From positions 62,001 to 126,000 of the forward strand of contig NZ_QLMJ01000001.1 in NCBI RefSeq assembly GCF_003259845.1: DNA of 64,000 nucleotides, given 5' to 3'. The stretch is from Actinoplanes lutulentus. GTDB lineage: Bacteria; Actinomycetota; Actinomycetes; Mycobacteriales; Micromonosporaceae. Under the pieces are notes generated by a model. The model was not told the origin of the DNA, did no database searches, and saw nothing but the letters and a program-made list of their open reading frames with translations. Positions 49,106 to 59,447 of the stretch are shown here, piece by piece (positions within the stretch are counted from its first letter, which is position 1; each line of letters starts with the position of its first letter). Both the position numbers and the translations under genes were made by a program.

Positions 49106-49926
49106 GGATCACCCCCGCATGCACGGGGAACGGCCGATCTCGTCCGGCGTCGCTCCCCGGACGTGCGGATCACCCCCGCATGCGCGGGGAACGGGCCCTA
49201 TTGCCTTCTGCTGTTCGGGCCTTCGTGGGATCACCCCCGCGCATGCGGGGGTGATCCTGGGGATGGCCGAGTATCCCCGTCGACGTCACCCTGCTCCCCG
49301 CGCATGCGGGGGTGATCCCGGGACATGTCGATCTCAAATCAGTTTTGCAACCTGCTCCCCGCGCATGCGGGGGTGATCCCGGCCTGTCCGGGCTGCTGTT
49401 CCAGGTGTGGCACTGCTCCCCGCGCATGCGGGGGTGATCCTGGGCACCTGGCGGAGAAACAGCAGCAGATCGTCTGCTCCCCGCGCATGCGGGGGTGATC
49501 CGCTGTCCAACCCGGCAACGGCCTGGGATTGGGTCTGCTCCCCGCGCATGCGGGGGTGATCCATCGAGGGCGAGCCCCTTGGGGTGGTCGCTGCCCTGCT
49601 CCTCGCGCATGCGGGGGTGATCCCACGGGGTTGGCGTCGGGCACGGGTGCACCTTCCTGCTCCCCGCGCATGCGGGGGTGATCCGCGCATGGTGCGGTAG
49701 GCGCCGGGGATCAGCTGCCTGCTCCCCGCGCATGCGGGGGTGATCCGACCGTCCACAGCCTGTGGACAATCGGGATCCGGTGCTCCCCGCGCATGGGGCG
49801 ATCCCCTGGGACGCCATGAGGACAGCGCCGCGATCACGTGCTCACCGCGCATGCGGGGATGATCCGCAGACCGATGCGATCGGTCGGGGCCTGGAGTACT
49901 GCTCCCCGCGCATGCGGGGTTGTCGC
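49106..49926. CRISPR. Type I-E-like CRISPR array with two opposed parts, no cas genes
   Basis: The plus-strand part has repeats CTGCTCCCCGCGCATG... ending GGGGTGATCC (28 bp), starting at 49291, 49352, 49413, 49474, 49535, 49596, 49657 and 49719, with degenerate ones at 49780, 49838 and 49899. Spacers are 33-34 bp, period 61-62, typical of type I-E. The left part (49106, 49167) has the same repeat in inverse orientation but with a GTTCCCCG instead of CTGCTCCCCG end. The two parts join in the hybrid repeat 49228-49257. Outer repeats are the variant ones, suggesting trailer ends on both sides. No leader and no cas genes are seen anywhere in the window. Confidence 0.97.
49228..49257. repeat. Hybrid repeat at the head-to-head junction of the CRISPR array
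   Basis: The left 11 bp (ggatcaccccc) are the inverse of the right 11 bp (gggggtgatcc), around an 8-bp core gcgcatgc. The left edge stands exactly 61 bp from the previous left-part repeat, and the right edge exactly 61 bp from the next right-part repeat, so one element serves both phases. Confidence 0.92.
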
Positions 49927-49938
49927 ATTGGCAATGAG

Positions 49939-51339
49939 ATGCGTAGCTCACTCATGCTCGGCTCCAAGCGCAAGCGAGGGGATCCGTTGCGCTCCGCCTT
50001 GACGGCCAGAGCTTCAGGGCATGTTGAATCTCTCGCTGAACTCGCGGCGGCCGCAGGGTGGCCGGGCGACACCGTTCAGCTCAGATCTGGGAGCATCAGC
50101 GTCGTGATCGGCGACGAGCAGCGGCTCCGGGAACTGGCTGGCGAATGGGCCTCAATCAATCGCTCGCGGATCGAACAGTGGGAGAGCCGACTGATTACGC
50201 TCGCCCGGGAGACCGCCGCGATCAAAGCGGCGGGGCGTTGGCGTACCGGGAAACGGACGTTGCTGGAAGTTCTTGGCGTTCACCATCTCGAAGTCAGGCT
50301 CGTCGCGTGCCTGGCATGGCTACTGCGGCCCGAGGATCACCACGGGCTGGGCGATCAGGTCGTGCGAAGGCTGTTCCAGAAGCTCGAACTGCCGTTTGAT
50401 CCGGCAGCGCGGATTCGGGTGACCGTGGAAGAAACGCGATACACAGCCGACGGGGTCCGCACCCGGGCCGATCTCGTCGTGCGTGTCGGCGGTTCCTGCG
50501 TTCTGATCGAGGCAAAGTTCAATGCCGGCCAGCACGGTGACCAGTGTGCGCGGCTTGCCAAGCTCTGGGCGGATGAGGCTGCCACCCTCGTGTACCTGAC
50601 CAGGGACGGACACGATCGCGGCACCCCGGCCGGGTGGGCCGCACTGACCTGGCAAGACATTGCCGGGCTGATGACTCCGCTGCCGTCCGGTGCATCGGCC
50701 GGCGCCCGGGATTTTTGGGAAACTCTCGACGGTGAAGGATCGGCAATGCCGGACGAAAAAACCAACTTCTACCTGCGCAACCGGAGCCAAATCGAAGAGT
50801 GGGCCGCCCTGCGCGACGAGGCAGTGAAGGAGGTCGAGGCCTCAGTCGAACTCGGCGTCGAAGGCGTGGACCCCACCATCCTCGCCGAAGCCGACCACGG
50901 CTGGTTCTCACACTCGGCCTACCAGACATACGAGTTGACCCGACCGTCCTGGCAGCTTGGCGCGTTGCAGGCGACGATCGCGCTGCAATGGCACGGGCCT
51001 AGCCTGCTGATCGATGGCGACTCCACCTGGCCCTACGTCGGTGTGCGGATCTCCTCTGCCAAGAGTCTCGCGAAAGATCGGCTGGCGACTCTGCTGACCG
51101 AACAGCTCGAGAAACACGCCGCAAAGCTCGGCTGGACGCACTCGCAAATCGCGCAGGGCTGGTTGTGGTGGCGCTTCGTCAAACCGACCGGTTCCGACGA
51201 GGACCTAGAGAGCCTCACCGAGGGTTGCCGCACAGCGCTCGAAGACGGCTGGCGGGCGCTCTCCGGCCCGATCGACGAGATCTTCGTGGCCGAGATGGTC
51301 AGCACCGCCGAAGCAACTGGCACCCCCGAGAAAGCCTGA
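49939..51339 (+). CDS. PD-(D/E)XK nuclease-superfamily protein
   Basis: ATG at 49939 (49954 possible) just after the last degenerate repeat gives up to 466 residues. RADLVVRVGGSCVLIEAKFN contains the core: Asp178 and Glu191-x-Lys193. The helical N-terminal part (IEQWESRLITLARETAAIKA) and a C-terminal Trp-rich region (WPYVGVRIS; WLWWRFVKPT) complete it. The layout resembles the PDDEXK_4-type proteins found in phage and defence contexts. A DNA or RNA target is not known. Placement against a CRISPR array suggests an accessory or defence-island setting. Confidence 0.82.
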   Translation: MRSSLMLGSKRKRGDPLRSALTARASGHVESLAELAAAAGWPGDTVQLRSGSISVVIGDEQRLRELAGEWASINRSRIEQWESRLITLARETAAIKAAGRWRTGKRTLLEVLGVHHLEVRLVACLAWLLRPEDHHGLGDQVVRRLFQKLELPFDPAARIRVTVEETRYTADGVRTRADLVVRVGGSCVLIEAKFNAGQHGDQCARLAKLWADEAATLVYLTRDGHDRGTPAGWAALTWQDIAGLMTPLPSGASAGARDFWETLDGEGSAMPDEKTNFYLRNRSQIEEWAALRDEAVKEVEASVELGVEGVDPTILAEADHGWFSHSAYQTYELTRPSWQLGALQATIALQWHGPSLLIDGDSTWPYVGVRISSAKSLAKDRLATLLTEQLEKHAAKLGWTHSQIAQGWLWWRFVKPTGSDEDLESLTEGCRTALEDGWRALSGPIDEIFVAEMVSTAEATGTPEKA

Positions 51340-51450
51340 GCAGTAGGAATGTCCTAGCCGCAAGGGGCCAAGTGCAATGCCGTCGGGCCTTGCCCATCGG
51401 TCAGCACTGACTGACGCTCGGTATGAACCCACGAAGACAATTGCCAGACG

Positions 51451-51486
51451 AAAAAGACCGTCCGGGTGAAGTCGCCCGGACGGTCT
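51451..51486 (-). terminator. Strong hairpin with T-run on the minus strand
   Basis: Arms agaccgtccggg (51455-51466) and cccggacggtct (51475-51486) form a perfect 12-bp stem. The plus-strand sequence is preceded by AAAAA, so the minus-strand transcript ends in a stem followed by UUUUU, a classical intrinsic terminator. No minus-strand gene is recognised immediately upstream of it. It may also stop the plus-strand nuclease transcript. Confidence 0.7.
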
Positions 51487-51572
51487 CGCGGAATCGCTAT
51501 CGCAGTGAGATAGTCGTAGATAGGGTGGCGATCCGTAGGCAATTGGTGCGTGTTCGGCCTCGGACACCATTG

Positions 51573-51609
51573 ATGGTGGAAGTTCACGTTTATCGTGGAT
51601 TTCCACCAT
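51573..51609. promoter_or_regulatory. Two-tier inverted repeat upstream of the AbrB-like gene
   Basis: Outer arms atggtggaa/ttccaccat (51573-51581, 51601-51609) and inner arms cacg/cgtg surround a tttat loop, with TTTT following on the plus strand. It could be an operator for the AbrB-like regulator downstream or a terminator. The other sequence in 51340-51708 shows no gene. Confidence 0.45.
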
Positions 51610-51708
51610 TTTGCGTTCGGGGCTACCGATCGCCGCACAGGCCGACCGGTCAGTCTGACCTTGCCGCTTTTCGACGTGAACGCCATGGTCAGCGCGGACG
51701 ATGACGCC

Positions 51709-52200
51709 ATGACCACTTCCATCACGCAACGCACGGACACGGCCGAGCGCCTCGTTGACGCCCTGGTCCCGCCGGCCACGAAACGGGCGCGGCCGTCGAC
51801 GCCGTTGGCCGTTCCGGCTCTTCCGGCAACCAGGCTTCCCGTCGGCAGCAGCCCGTCGTCGCTCCACCTCACGATCGGCCGCCCCGACCTGTCAGGACGG
51901 GTGTCGATACGTCACCTGCTGCGTGTCATGCACTGGTCCCCCGGCGACCGCGTGGACCAGACCGTCCTCGACGACGCCGTGATCATCACCCGCAGACCGA
52001 CCGGCCGCAGCGTCATCAACGACCGTGGTGACCTCACCATCCCCGCCACCGCCCGCGCCCTCGCGCACCTCGACGCCAGCAACCAGGTCGTCCTCGTCGC
52101 CGCACCAGACGAGCACAGCCTGATCATCCACGCGGAGAGCACCATCACCGCCCTGATCGCCCAGCACTACGCCCGGCAGGCGATCGATCATGACGGCTGA
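51709..52200 (+). CDS. AbrB/SpoVT-like DNA-binding protein linked to an integrase
   Basis: An ATG at 51709 gives 163 residues (an ATG at 51595 in frame lies within the inverted repeat and is less likely). The C-terminal half has DRGDLTIPATARALAHLDAS followed by QVVLVAAPDEHSLIIHA, the swapped-hairpin AbrB motif. An earlier block (SIRHLLRVMHWSPGD) may be a second copy. Its end overlaps the start of the recombinase frame. AbrB-like genes coupled to tyrosine recombinases are typical of small actinobacterial integrative elements. Confidence 0.72.
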   Translation: MTTSITQRTDTAERLVDALVPPATKRARPSTPLAVPALPATRLPVGSSPSSLHLTIGRPDLSGRVSIRHLLRVMHWSPGDRVDQTVLDDAVIITRRPTGRSVINDRGDLTIPATARALAHLDASNQVVLVAAPDEHSLIIHAESTITALIAQHYARQAIDHDG

Positions 52201-53162
52201 CAGCACTCCCCCGGCCCGGACGCCGACAGTGCGGCAATACCTGCCCCGCGTGATCGCCGCGGCCAGCCGCAGCAGTCTCCGCATATAACACCTACTGGGC
52301 TCGCATGGTCGACGCCTGGGGCGACCTGCCCGTCGACCAGATCACCGCCACCGACGTGGAAGCGCTGCAACGCGACTGCGTCACCCACGCCCGCCAACGG
52401 CAACGCAACTACCGCGGTGGCCGGCATGCCGGCGAGAACGTCATCACCGCTGCCCGCGCCTACTTCCGACGCGCCATCGACGACGGCATCATCGCCACCG
52501 GAACCAGCCCCGCCCACCGGGTCGCCAAACCCCGCCGGCTACCCAGCACCCGCCGCGCCCTGCTCCCCTGGGAAATGCAGGCCATCACCGAAACCGCCCG
52601 CACCACCGGCAACGACGTCATCCTCGACAGCCTCCTGCTCCGGCTGCACACCGAAACCGCCTGCCGCCGAGGCGGCGCACTCGGCCTGCGCCTGATGGAC
52701 CTCGACGCCCAAAACGGCCTGGTCCTCTTGCGCGAGAAAGGCGAAACCCTGCGCTGGCAACCGATCACCCTGCGCCTCGCCCGACACCTCACCGAACACG
52801 CCCACAGCCGCGGCGCGCGGTTGCCAGAAGACGAACTACTGCGCTACCGCAACGGCCGACCGATGACCTCACGCCGCTACGACCACCTATGGAAACGCCT
52901 CGGCGAACACCTCCCATGGGTCGCCACCCAAGGAATCACCAGCCACTGGCTACGCCACACCACCCTCACCTGGGTAGAACGCAACTTCGGCTACGGCATC
53001 GCCCGCGCCTACGCCGGACACACCGACAACACCGGCCCCGCCACCACCACCTACATCAAAGCCGACCTCCACGCCGTCGCCGCCGCCCTCGCTGTCCTGA
53101 CCAGCGAACCCCACCCACTCGCCACCAGCCTCGACGACCTCGGCTTCGCCACCACCCCATAA
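52190..53162 (+). pseudogene. Tyrosine recombinase/integrase, frameshifted near the N-terminus
   Basis: An ATG at 52190 opens a frame (TADSTPPARTPTVRQYLPRV) that ends at TAA after RSSLRI, while the rest of the enzyme continues in another frame from YNTYWARMVDAWGDLP. This implies about two missing bases near 52285. The main body keeps the catalytic set: Arg in TACRRGGALGL, His-x-x-Arg in HWLRHTTLTW, His in AGHTDN and Tyr in TTTYIKAD. A shorter protein could still start at the ATG at 52305 (285 residues) but would lack part of the core-binding domain. Whether it acts is doubtful. Confidence 0.8.
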
Positions 53163-53643
53163 CCACACGGTGTTCACGCCGACGCATCACCCGCCCCGAA
53201 ACCGGACACCGCGCAACATTCGTGTCCCATCAAGCATCAATCGACGGCAGGCAAACAGTCCGTCCTACAGCCGACCGTAAGACGCGGCACCCCGGCGAAA
53301 CGGGGAAACTCACCAGCCATTTCCTCACCGATGAATCCGCACGCCGTCGATATGTCGAACACCTCGCTGCACTCAGAATCCGGTCCTGGACTTTGCCATC
53401 GTCGACCGGATCGCCACCACGAACCGCAGCTATCTGGGCCAGTGCCGGCCCTTGTCCGGTCGTGGCGGTCTGATTCGATCTCGTCGACGTCGCGACTCGC
53501 GTTGGGTCGAGCATCCCGGGCGCTGCCTGGCCCACTACTGGCCTACGGGGTGACAGGGAGAGCGAAGGTTTCGGGCCGGCGCTGATCTGAACTACCTCAC
53601 GACGATGGCACCGTGCCCGCCGATCAGCACCAGAAGCCGACCC
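53163..53643. other. Intergenic stretch without a recognisable gene
   Basis: 481 bp between the integrase and the histidine kinase, whose ends converge. Short open frames exist on both strands but none has a ribosome site, coding-like composition or recognisable motif. No tRNA or attachment-site repeat could be identified. Confidence 0.5.
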
Positions 53644-55488
<1,845 letters not shown>

Positions 55489-55699
55489 ACAAGGATGACC
55501 CTTCTGTGAAGCTGGAGGCGTTTGCCCTGTTGAGATACGGGTAGGCTATGCCCCTTTAAGCCCGCGCGAAGTGGCGTTCAGCGAAGACATGAGCGCCTCG
55601 GCAACACGGCGCCACGCGTGGCTCTCATTCCTCCTGGGTGATGTGACCCCGGTGCTCCGCGGCCGACCATACGAGCTGACGCGACGGGTGGAGGCCAGC

Positions 55700-57427
55700 G
55701 TGAGTAGAGGCATCGGCGAGGCGAGCCGGAGGTTCATTCCGATCGTGTCGTGGCTTCCCCGGTACAAGAAGGCGTGGCTGGCCCGCGACGTGATCGCGGG
55801 CTTCACCATCTGGGGCCTGCTGATCCCGGAGATGATCGCCTATGCGAGCCTCGCGGGCCTCCCGCCGCAAGCCGGTCTTTACACCCTTCTGGCATCGCTG
55901 GCCCTGTACGCGGTCTTCGGCACCAGCCGGCACCTCGTGGTCGCGGGCACGTCGGCCTCGGCGGTGCTCGTGTTCTCCGCGGTGACCGCGCTGAACCCGG
56001 ACGACACCGCCAGGTACGCGGCGCTGGCGGGCGGCGTCATCCTCCTCGCCGGGATTTTGTTCATCCTCGCCGGATTGCTGCGGCTCGGCTTTATCACCCA
56101 GTTCCTGTCCCGTCCGGTGATGGCCGGATTCGTGTTCGGGCTCGCGATCTTCGTGACCGTGAGCCAGCTCCCGAAGATCTTCGGGATCGAGAAAGGCCAC
56201 GGCGACACCGTCGAACAGTTCGGCCACCTCGTGACCAGTCTCGGATCGACCAGCATGGTCACGCTCGCGGTCGGGGCCGGCGCGCTGGTGCTGCTGTTCG
56301 GCCTGGAGCGGTTCGCACCCCGGGTGCCGGGCGGCATCGTCGCCCTCGTGCTCGGCATCGTGATCAGCAGCGTTTTCGGCCTCGCCGGCCATGGGGTCGC
56401 CACGATCGGCGCGATCCCCACCGGACTACCGTCGATCGGATTCCCCGACCTGCACGCCGGTGACCTCTGGGTGCTGGTCCCCAGCGCGCTCGGCATGGTC
56501 CTCGTGATGTTCTCCGAGTCGCTCGGCGCGGCCCAGACGTTCGCGGAGAAGTACCGCTATCGCATCGACCCGAACCAGGAGATGATCGCCCTCGGCACCG
56601 CCAACCTGGGCTCCGGGTTCCTCGGCGGTCTGGCAGCGGGGGGAAGCCTGTCGCAGAGTGCGGTCAACGAGGGCGCCGGCGCACGATCGCAGATGTCACC
56701 GCTCGTCGCGTCCGTGCTCAGCCTGGTGACCGTCATCGCGTTGACCCCGGTGTTCAAGAATCTTCCCGAGGCCGTCCTCGGCGCGCTGATCATCCACGCG
56801 GTCTCGCATCTGATGAAGGTCGGTGAGATGCGTCGCTACTACCGGCTGGTCCCTCGCGAATTCTGGATCGGCATGCTCACCCTCGCCGGCGTCATCGTCC
56901 TCGACGTCCTGCCCGGCCTGATCCTCGGCGTCGGCACGTCACTGTTGCTGCTGGTGTATCGGGCCAGCAAGCCGAGACTGTCGGTCCTCGGCGCCGACCC
57001 GCACGACCCGGGCGCCTACGTCGACATCCAGCGAGATCCGGCCGGAGTCACCGTCCCCGGAGTCCTCGTGATGCGTCCGGACGCGGCGCTGTTCTACGCG
57101 AACGCCCAATCCGTGGCGGACGGAGTGGAAGCGGCCGCGCACAGCTCCGGTGCAGCGACGCGCGTAGTGATCCTCGACCTCGATGCCACCGACGAGATCG
57201 ACATCACCAGTGCTGAGAGCCTCGACAAGGTGAGCGCGGCGCTCGATCGTGAGCACGTCCAGCTCGCCTTGGCCCACGTTCATCACCCCACCTTGGCTCT
57301 CGCCCGCGAGGCCGGTCTTTTGACGACGCTCAGCGACGAACGGGTCTTTCCGAACATCGCCGCCGCCCTCGCGTGGGCGAGCGATGCAGGCTCCAACGGT
57401 TCGAAGAACGGTGGGCGTCCAGAGTGA
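55700..57427 (+). CDS. SulP-family anion transporter with STAS domain
   Basis: GTG at 55700 with GGAGG at 55690-55694 is chosen; the open frame from 55571 adds residues with no support. The 575-residue protein has SulP transmembrane blocks (IPEMIAYASLAGLPPQAGLY, SRPVMAGFVFGLAIF, GTANLGSGFLGGLAAGGSLS) over about 400 residues and a C-terminal STAS domain (VVILDLDATDEIDITSAESL). The family carries sulfate, bicarbonate or other anions. Given the sulfatase genes nearby, sulfate is an obvious candidate but not proven. It is convergent with the minus-strand sulfatase cluster. Confidence 0.93.
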   Translation: MSRGIGEASRRFIPIVSWLPRYKKAWLARDVIAGFTIWGLLIPEMIAYASLAGLPPQAGLYTLLASLALYAVFGTSRHLVVAGTSASAVLVFSAVTALNPDDTARYAALAGGVILLAGILFILAGLLRLGFITQFLSRPVMAGFVFGLAIFVTVSQLPKIFGIEKGHGDTVEQFGHLVTSLGSTSMVTLAVGAGALVLLFGLERFAPRVPGGIVALVLGIVISSVFGLAGHGVATIGAIPTGLPSIGFPDLHAGDLWVLVPSALGMVLVMFSESLGAAQTFAEKYRYRIDPNQEMIALGTANLGSGFLGGLAAGGSLSQSAVNEGAGARSQMSPLVASVLSLVTVIALTPVFKNLPEAVLGALIIHAVSHLMKVGEMRRYYRLVPREFWIGMLTLAGVIVLDVLPGLILGVGTSLLLLVYRASKPRLSVLGADPHDPGAYVDIQRDPAGVTVPGVLVMRPDAALFYANAQSVADGVEAAAHSSGAATRVVILDLDATDEIDITSAESLDKVSAALDREHVQLALAHVHHPTLALAREAGLLTTLSDERVFPNIAAALAWASDAGSNGSKNGGRPE

Positions 57428-57660
57428 GGAGCGTTCCGGGCGCCGTAGGTCTCAGCCCACGACGCCCGGGTGCGGGTGCGGCAAGCCCCCGACCGAAAGC
57501 TGCGGGTCCTCCGGCGCGGGGAGCGAGCCGGTCGTGATCGCCGCGGCGCGCTCGGCATCCCCGTGGAGTTCATCGAGCGCGATCAGCGCGACGACCGGCA
57601 GCATCCGCTCCACGGGCAGCCTGAGCAGGCGCGCGTACAGGCCGGAGTCGTTCCTGACGG

Positions 57661-57689
57661 CGTCACCCCGCTTCATGAGCGGGGTGACG
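57661..57689. terminator. Hairpin between convergent genes
   Basis: Arms cgtcaccccgct and agcggggtgacg form a perfect 12-bp stem around a tcatg loop, 11 nt beyond the minus-strand Arg-rich ORF and 233 nt beyond the SulP stop. Likely a bidirectional terminator without a U-run. The remaining 57428-57660 holds no supported gene. Confidence 0.65.
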
Positions 57690-57699
57690 CCGTCTGTGG

Positions 57700-57774
57700 T
57701 TAGCGCCGACGCCGGCTGACGCGCCGGGCCGTGCGTCGTGAGGTACGCCGAGCGACTCTGCGAGCTGCGAACAT
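57700..57774 (-). CDS. 24-residue Arg-rich ORF
   Basis: GGAGGAGAG five nt before the ATG at 57774 is one of the best ribosome sites in the window. The product is a 24-residue, extremely basic peptide (starts MFAARRVARRTS, half Arg) ending at TAA. It lies 29 nt after the DUF1269/DUF6325-like gene and just before a hairpin. It may be a nucleic-acid- or membrane-binding peptide; function unknown. Confidence 0.6.
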   Translation of the reverse strand: MFAARRVARRTSRRTARRVSRRRR

Positions 57775-57803
57775 GTCTCTCCTCCAACTGTCGGGTGCGG
57801 GTG

Positions 57804-58352
57804 TCAATTCGCTTTCGCGGCTGCGGCGGTCTCCAGGTTGTGCAAATGCTCAGCTTCTTCTGCCGAGACCAGGCCAAGTGCGACGAGGTCGAGTGGGCTG
57901 ATGAAGCCGTCGCTGAGCCGGAAGCCGCCGGCTCGGATGACGGCGTCGCGTAGCGGCACGGCCCAGTGATGTTCCAGCAGGATCAGTGCGGCGGCGGTGT
58001 CGTTCGGGATGTCTTCGATGACGTCCCAGGCGTCCTGGTCGGAGAACGCGTGGATGCCGTCGGCGGCCGCCTCCGCGCCCAGGGCGGCGCCCTTGGCGAG
58101 GCCTTCCTCGCCCTCGATGCCGAGACCGATCAGGGCGCCGACCTTGCTGCCGAGTTCGATCGCCTCGTCCTGGGACAGGTTGCTGAGGTGTTCGACCTCC
58201 AGCTCGCCCTCCTTGTCCTTGTACACGACGAGGGAGTCGATCACGCGTACCGTGTTCGAGGTTCGCAGTCGCTCGAGTTCCGCGATGATCTCGCCGTGGA
58301 AGTCCGGGTGCTGGAACCCCAGCACGATGAGCTGCACAGGCCCGATCGCCAT
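57804..58352 (-). CDS. DUF1269/DUF6325-like protein
   Basis: A 182-residue protein. The N-terminus is a ferredoxin-like strand-helix pattern (PVQLIVLGFQHPDFHGEIIAELE), followed by VIDSLVVYKDKEGELEVEHL. A Gly-rich central segment (LGSKVGALIGLGIEGEEGLA) replaces the membrane hairpin of DUF1269 relatives, and the C-terminus ends in short helices. Family members of this type are small stress-related membrane-associated proteins of unknown role. It follows the formylglycine-generating enzyme by 87 nt on the same strand. Confidence 0.78.
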   Translation of the reverse strand: MAIGPVQLIVLGFQHPDFHGEIIAELERLRTSNTVRVIDSLVVYKDKEGELEVEHLSNLSQDEAIELGSKVGALIGLGIEGEEGLAKGAALGAEAAADGIHAFSDQDAWDVIEDIPNDTAAALILLEHHWAVPLRDAVIRAGGFRLSDGFISPLDLVALGLVSAEEAEHLHNLETAAAAKAN

Positions 58353-58439
58353 GTCTGTCGCCCTTCTGTCGGCCGGCCGGATTGGTGGCCCGGCCGTATC
58401 GATACCTGAGCAGCGTCGCCTGGGTGGGCCCAGGCCGCC

Positions 58440-59435
58440 TCACCCATGACGAATGACGTCGGGCGTGTCCGGACTCCGAACGATGCAGCGAAAACCGAGG
58501 TGGGAGGTGGCGGTGTCGACCGGTTGGGGCATGCGGGCGGCCGGGCGGTAGCGGCGGCAGTAGTTCGGCGAGCACAGGTGGGAGCCACCTTTCATCACCT
58601 TGCGGGCGATGGAGACTCCCGGCGTCGACGGATCGTGGCTTGCCGCACGGTCACCGCCGCGGGGGTTGTCCACCGCGCAACAGGCGTGGCTCGGCACGCG
58701 ATGGGCCTGGTACCAGTCGTCTGTCCATTCCCACACGTTGCCGATCATGTCGAGCAGGCCGTAACCGTTGGGAGGGAAGGAGCCGACCGGCGCGGTGCCC
58801 CGATGACCGTCGTCCATGGTGTTCAGGTAAGGGAACTCGCCCTGCCAGGTGTTGGCCATCCACCGGCCGTCCGGGTTGAACGTGTCGCCCCAGGCGTAGG
58901 GAGCGCCGTCCAGCCCGCCACGCGCGGCGAACTCCCACTCGGCCTCGGACGGCAACTGCTTGCCTGCCCACCGGGCGTACGCCTGAACATCGGCCCAGGT
59001 GACGTGTACGACCGGGTGGTCCGGCCTCTTTTTGATCGAGCTTCCTGGCCCCTGGGGATGGCGCCAGTCGGCGCCGGGCACATATGTCCACCAGTTGTAG
59101 GGGTTACTCATGTCGACGCGGTGTGCCGGTGCGACGAAGACGGTCGACGCGGGCACGAGCAGCTCCGGCCGGGCACCGGGGTAGTCAGCGGGGTCAGGGC
59201 TGCGTTCGGCCTCGGTCACGTAACCGGTCTTGGCCACGAAGCGTCCGAACTGACGGTTGGTCACCGTGGTCCGGTCGATCCAGAAACCATCGACGCTGAC
59301 TGTGTGAACCGGTGCCTCCTCCGGGTAGTGCCCGTCGGAGCCCATCTGGAACGTCCCACCAGGAATCCAGATCATGCCCGGAGCCGGCGGGTTCCCGGCC
59401 GGCTCCGCGACGCCGATGGTCTCGATGACAGTCAC
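58440..59435 (-). CDS. Formylglycine-generating enzyme (SUMF1/FGE type)
   Basis: A 331-residue protein with FGE-sulfatase blocks: MIWIPGGTFQMGSD, PVHTVSVDGFWIDRTTVTNR, LPSEAEWEFAARGG, GNVWEWTDDWY and GFRCIVR. The copper-binding catalytic pair is present as Cys288 and Cys293 in GSHLCSPNYCRRYRPAAR. The enzyme oxidises the sulfatase-motif Cys to formylglycine using O2. It starts 13 nt after the sulfatase stop, so the pair is a cognate maturation unit. Cytoplasmic; no signal peptide. Confidence 0.95.
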   Translation of the reverse strand: MTVIETIGVAEPAGNPPAPGMIWIPGGTFQMGSDGHYPEEAPVHTVSVDGFWIDRTTVTNRQFGRFVAKTGYVTEAERSPDPADYPGARPELLVPASTVFVAPAHRVDMSNPYNWWTYVPGADWRHPQGPGSSIKKRPDHPVVHVTWADVQAYARWAGKQLPSEAEWEFAARGGLDGAPYAWGDTFNPDGRWMANTWQGEFPYLNTMDDGHRGTAPVGSFPPNGYGLLDMIGNVWEWTDDWYQAHRVPSHACCAVDNPRGGDRAASHDPSTPGVSIARKVMKGGSHLCSPNYCRRYRPAARMPQPVDTATSHLGFRCIVRSPDTPDVIRHG

Positions 59436-59447
59436 GTGGCCTCCCCG

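Noticed and set aside
49103..50072. Open frames across the CRISPR array (for example minus 49170-49817 and 49334-49951)
   Set aside because: They encode repeats of ITPACAGS/SPPHARGA type, the translation of the CRISPR repeats, not proteins.
45045..51339. Hidden cas genes near the CRISPR array
   Set aside because: None of the neighbouring proteins shows Cas1, Cas2, Cas3, Cas5, Cas6 or Cas7 features; the only nuclease is of the PD-(D/E)XK type.
52190..53162. tRNA or att site for the integrase-linked element
   Set aside because: No tRNA-like cloverleaf or flanking direct repeat could be found by eye in the window.
53230..53585. Short open frames between the integrase and the kinase
   Set aside because: No ribosome site, no motif, and composition typical of noncoding shadows.
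57452..57877. Minus-strand 141-codon frame after the DUF1269/DUF6325-like gene
   Set aside because: It overlaps the end of that gene and the hairpin, has no sensible start, and is better explained by the 24-residue ORF in another frame.
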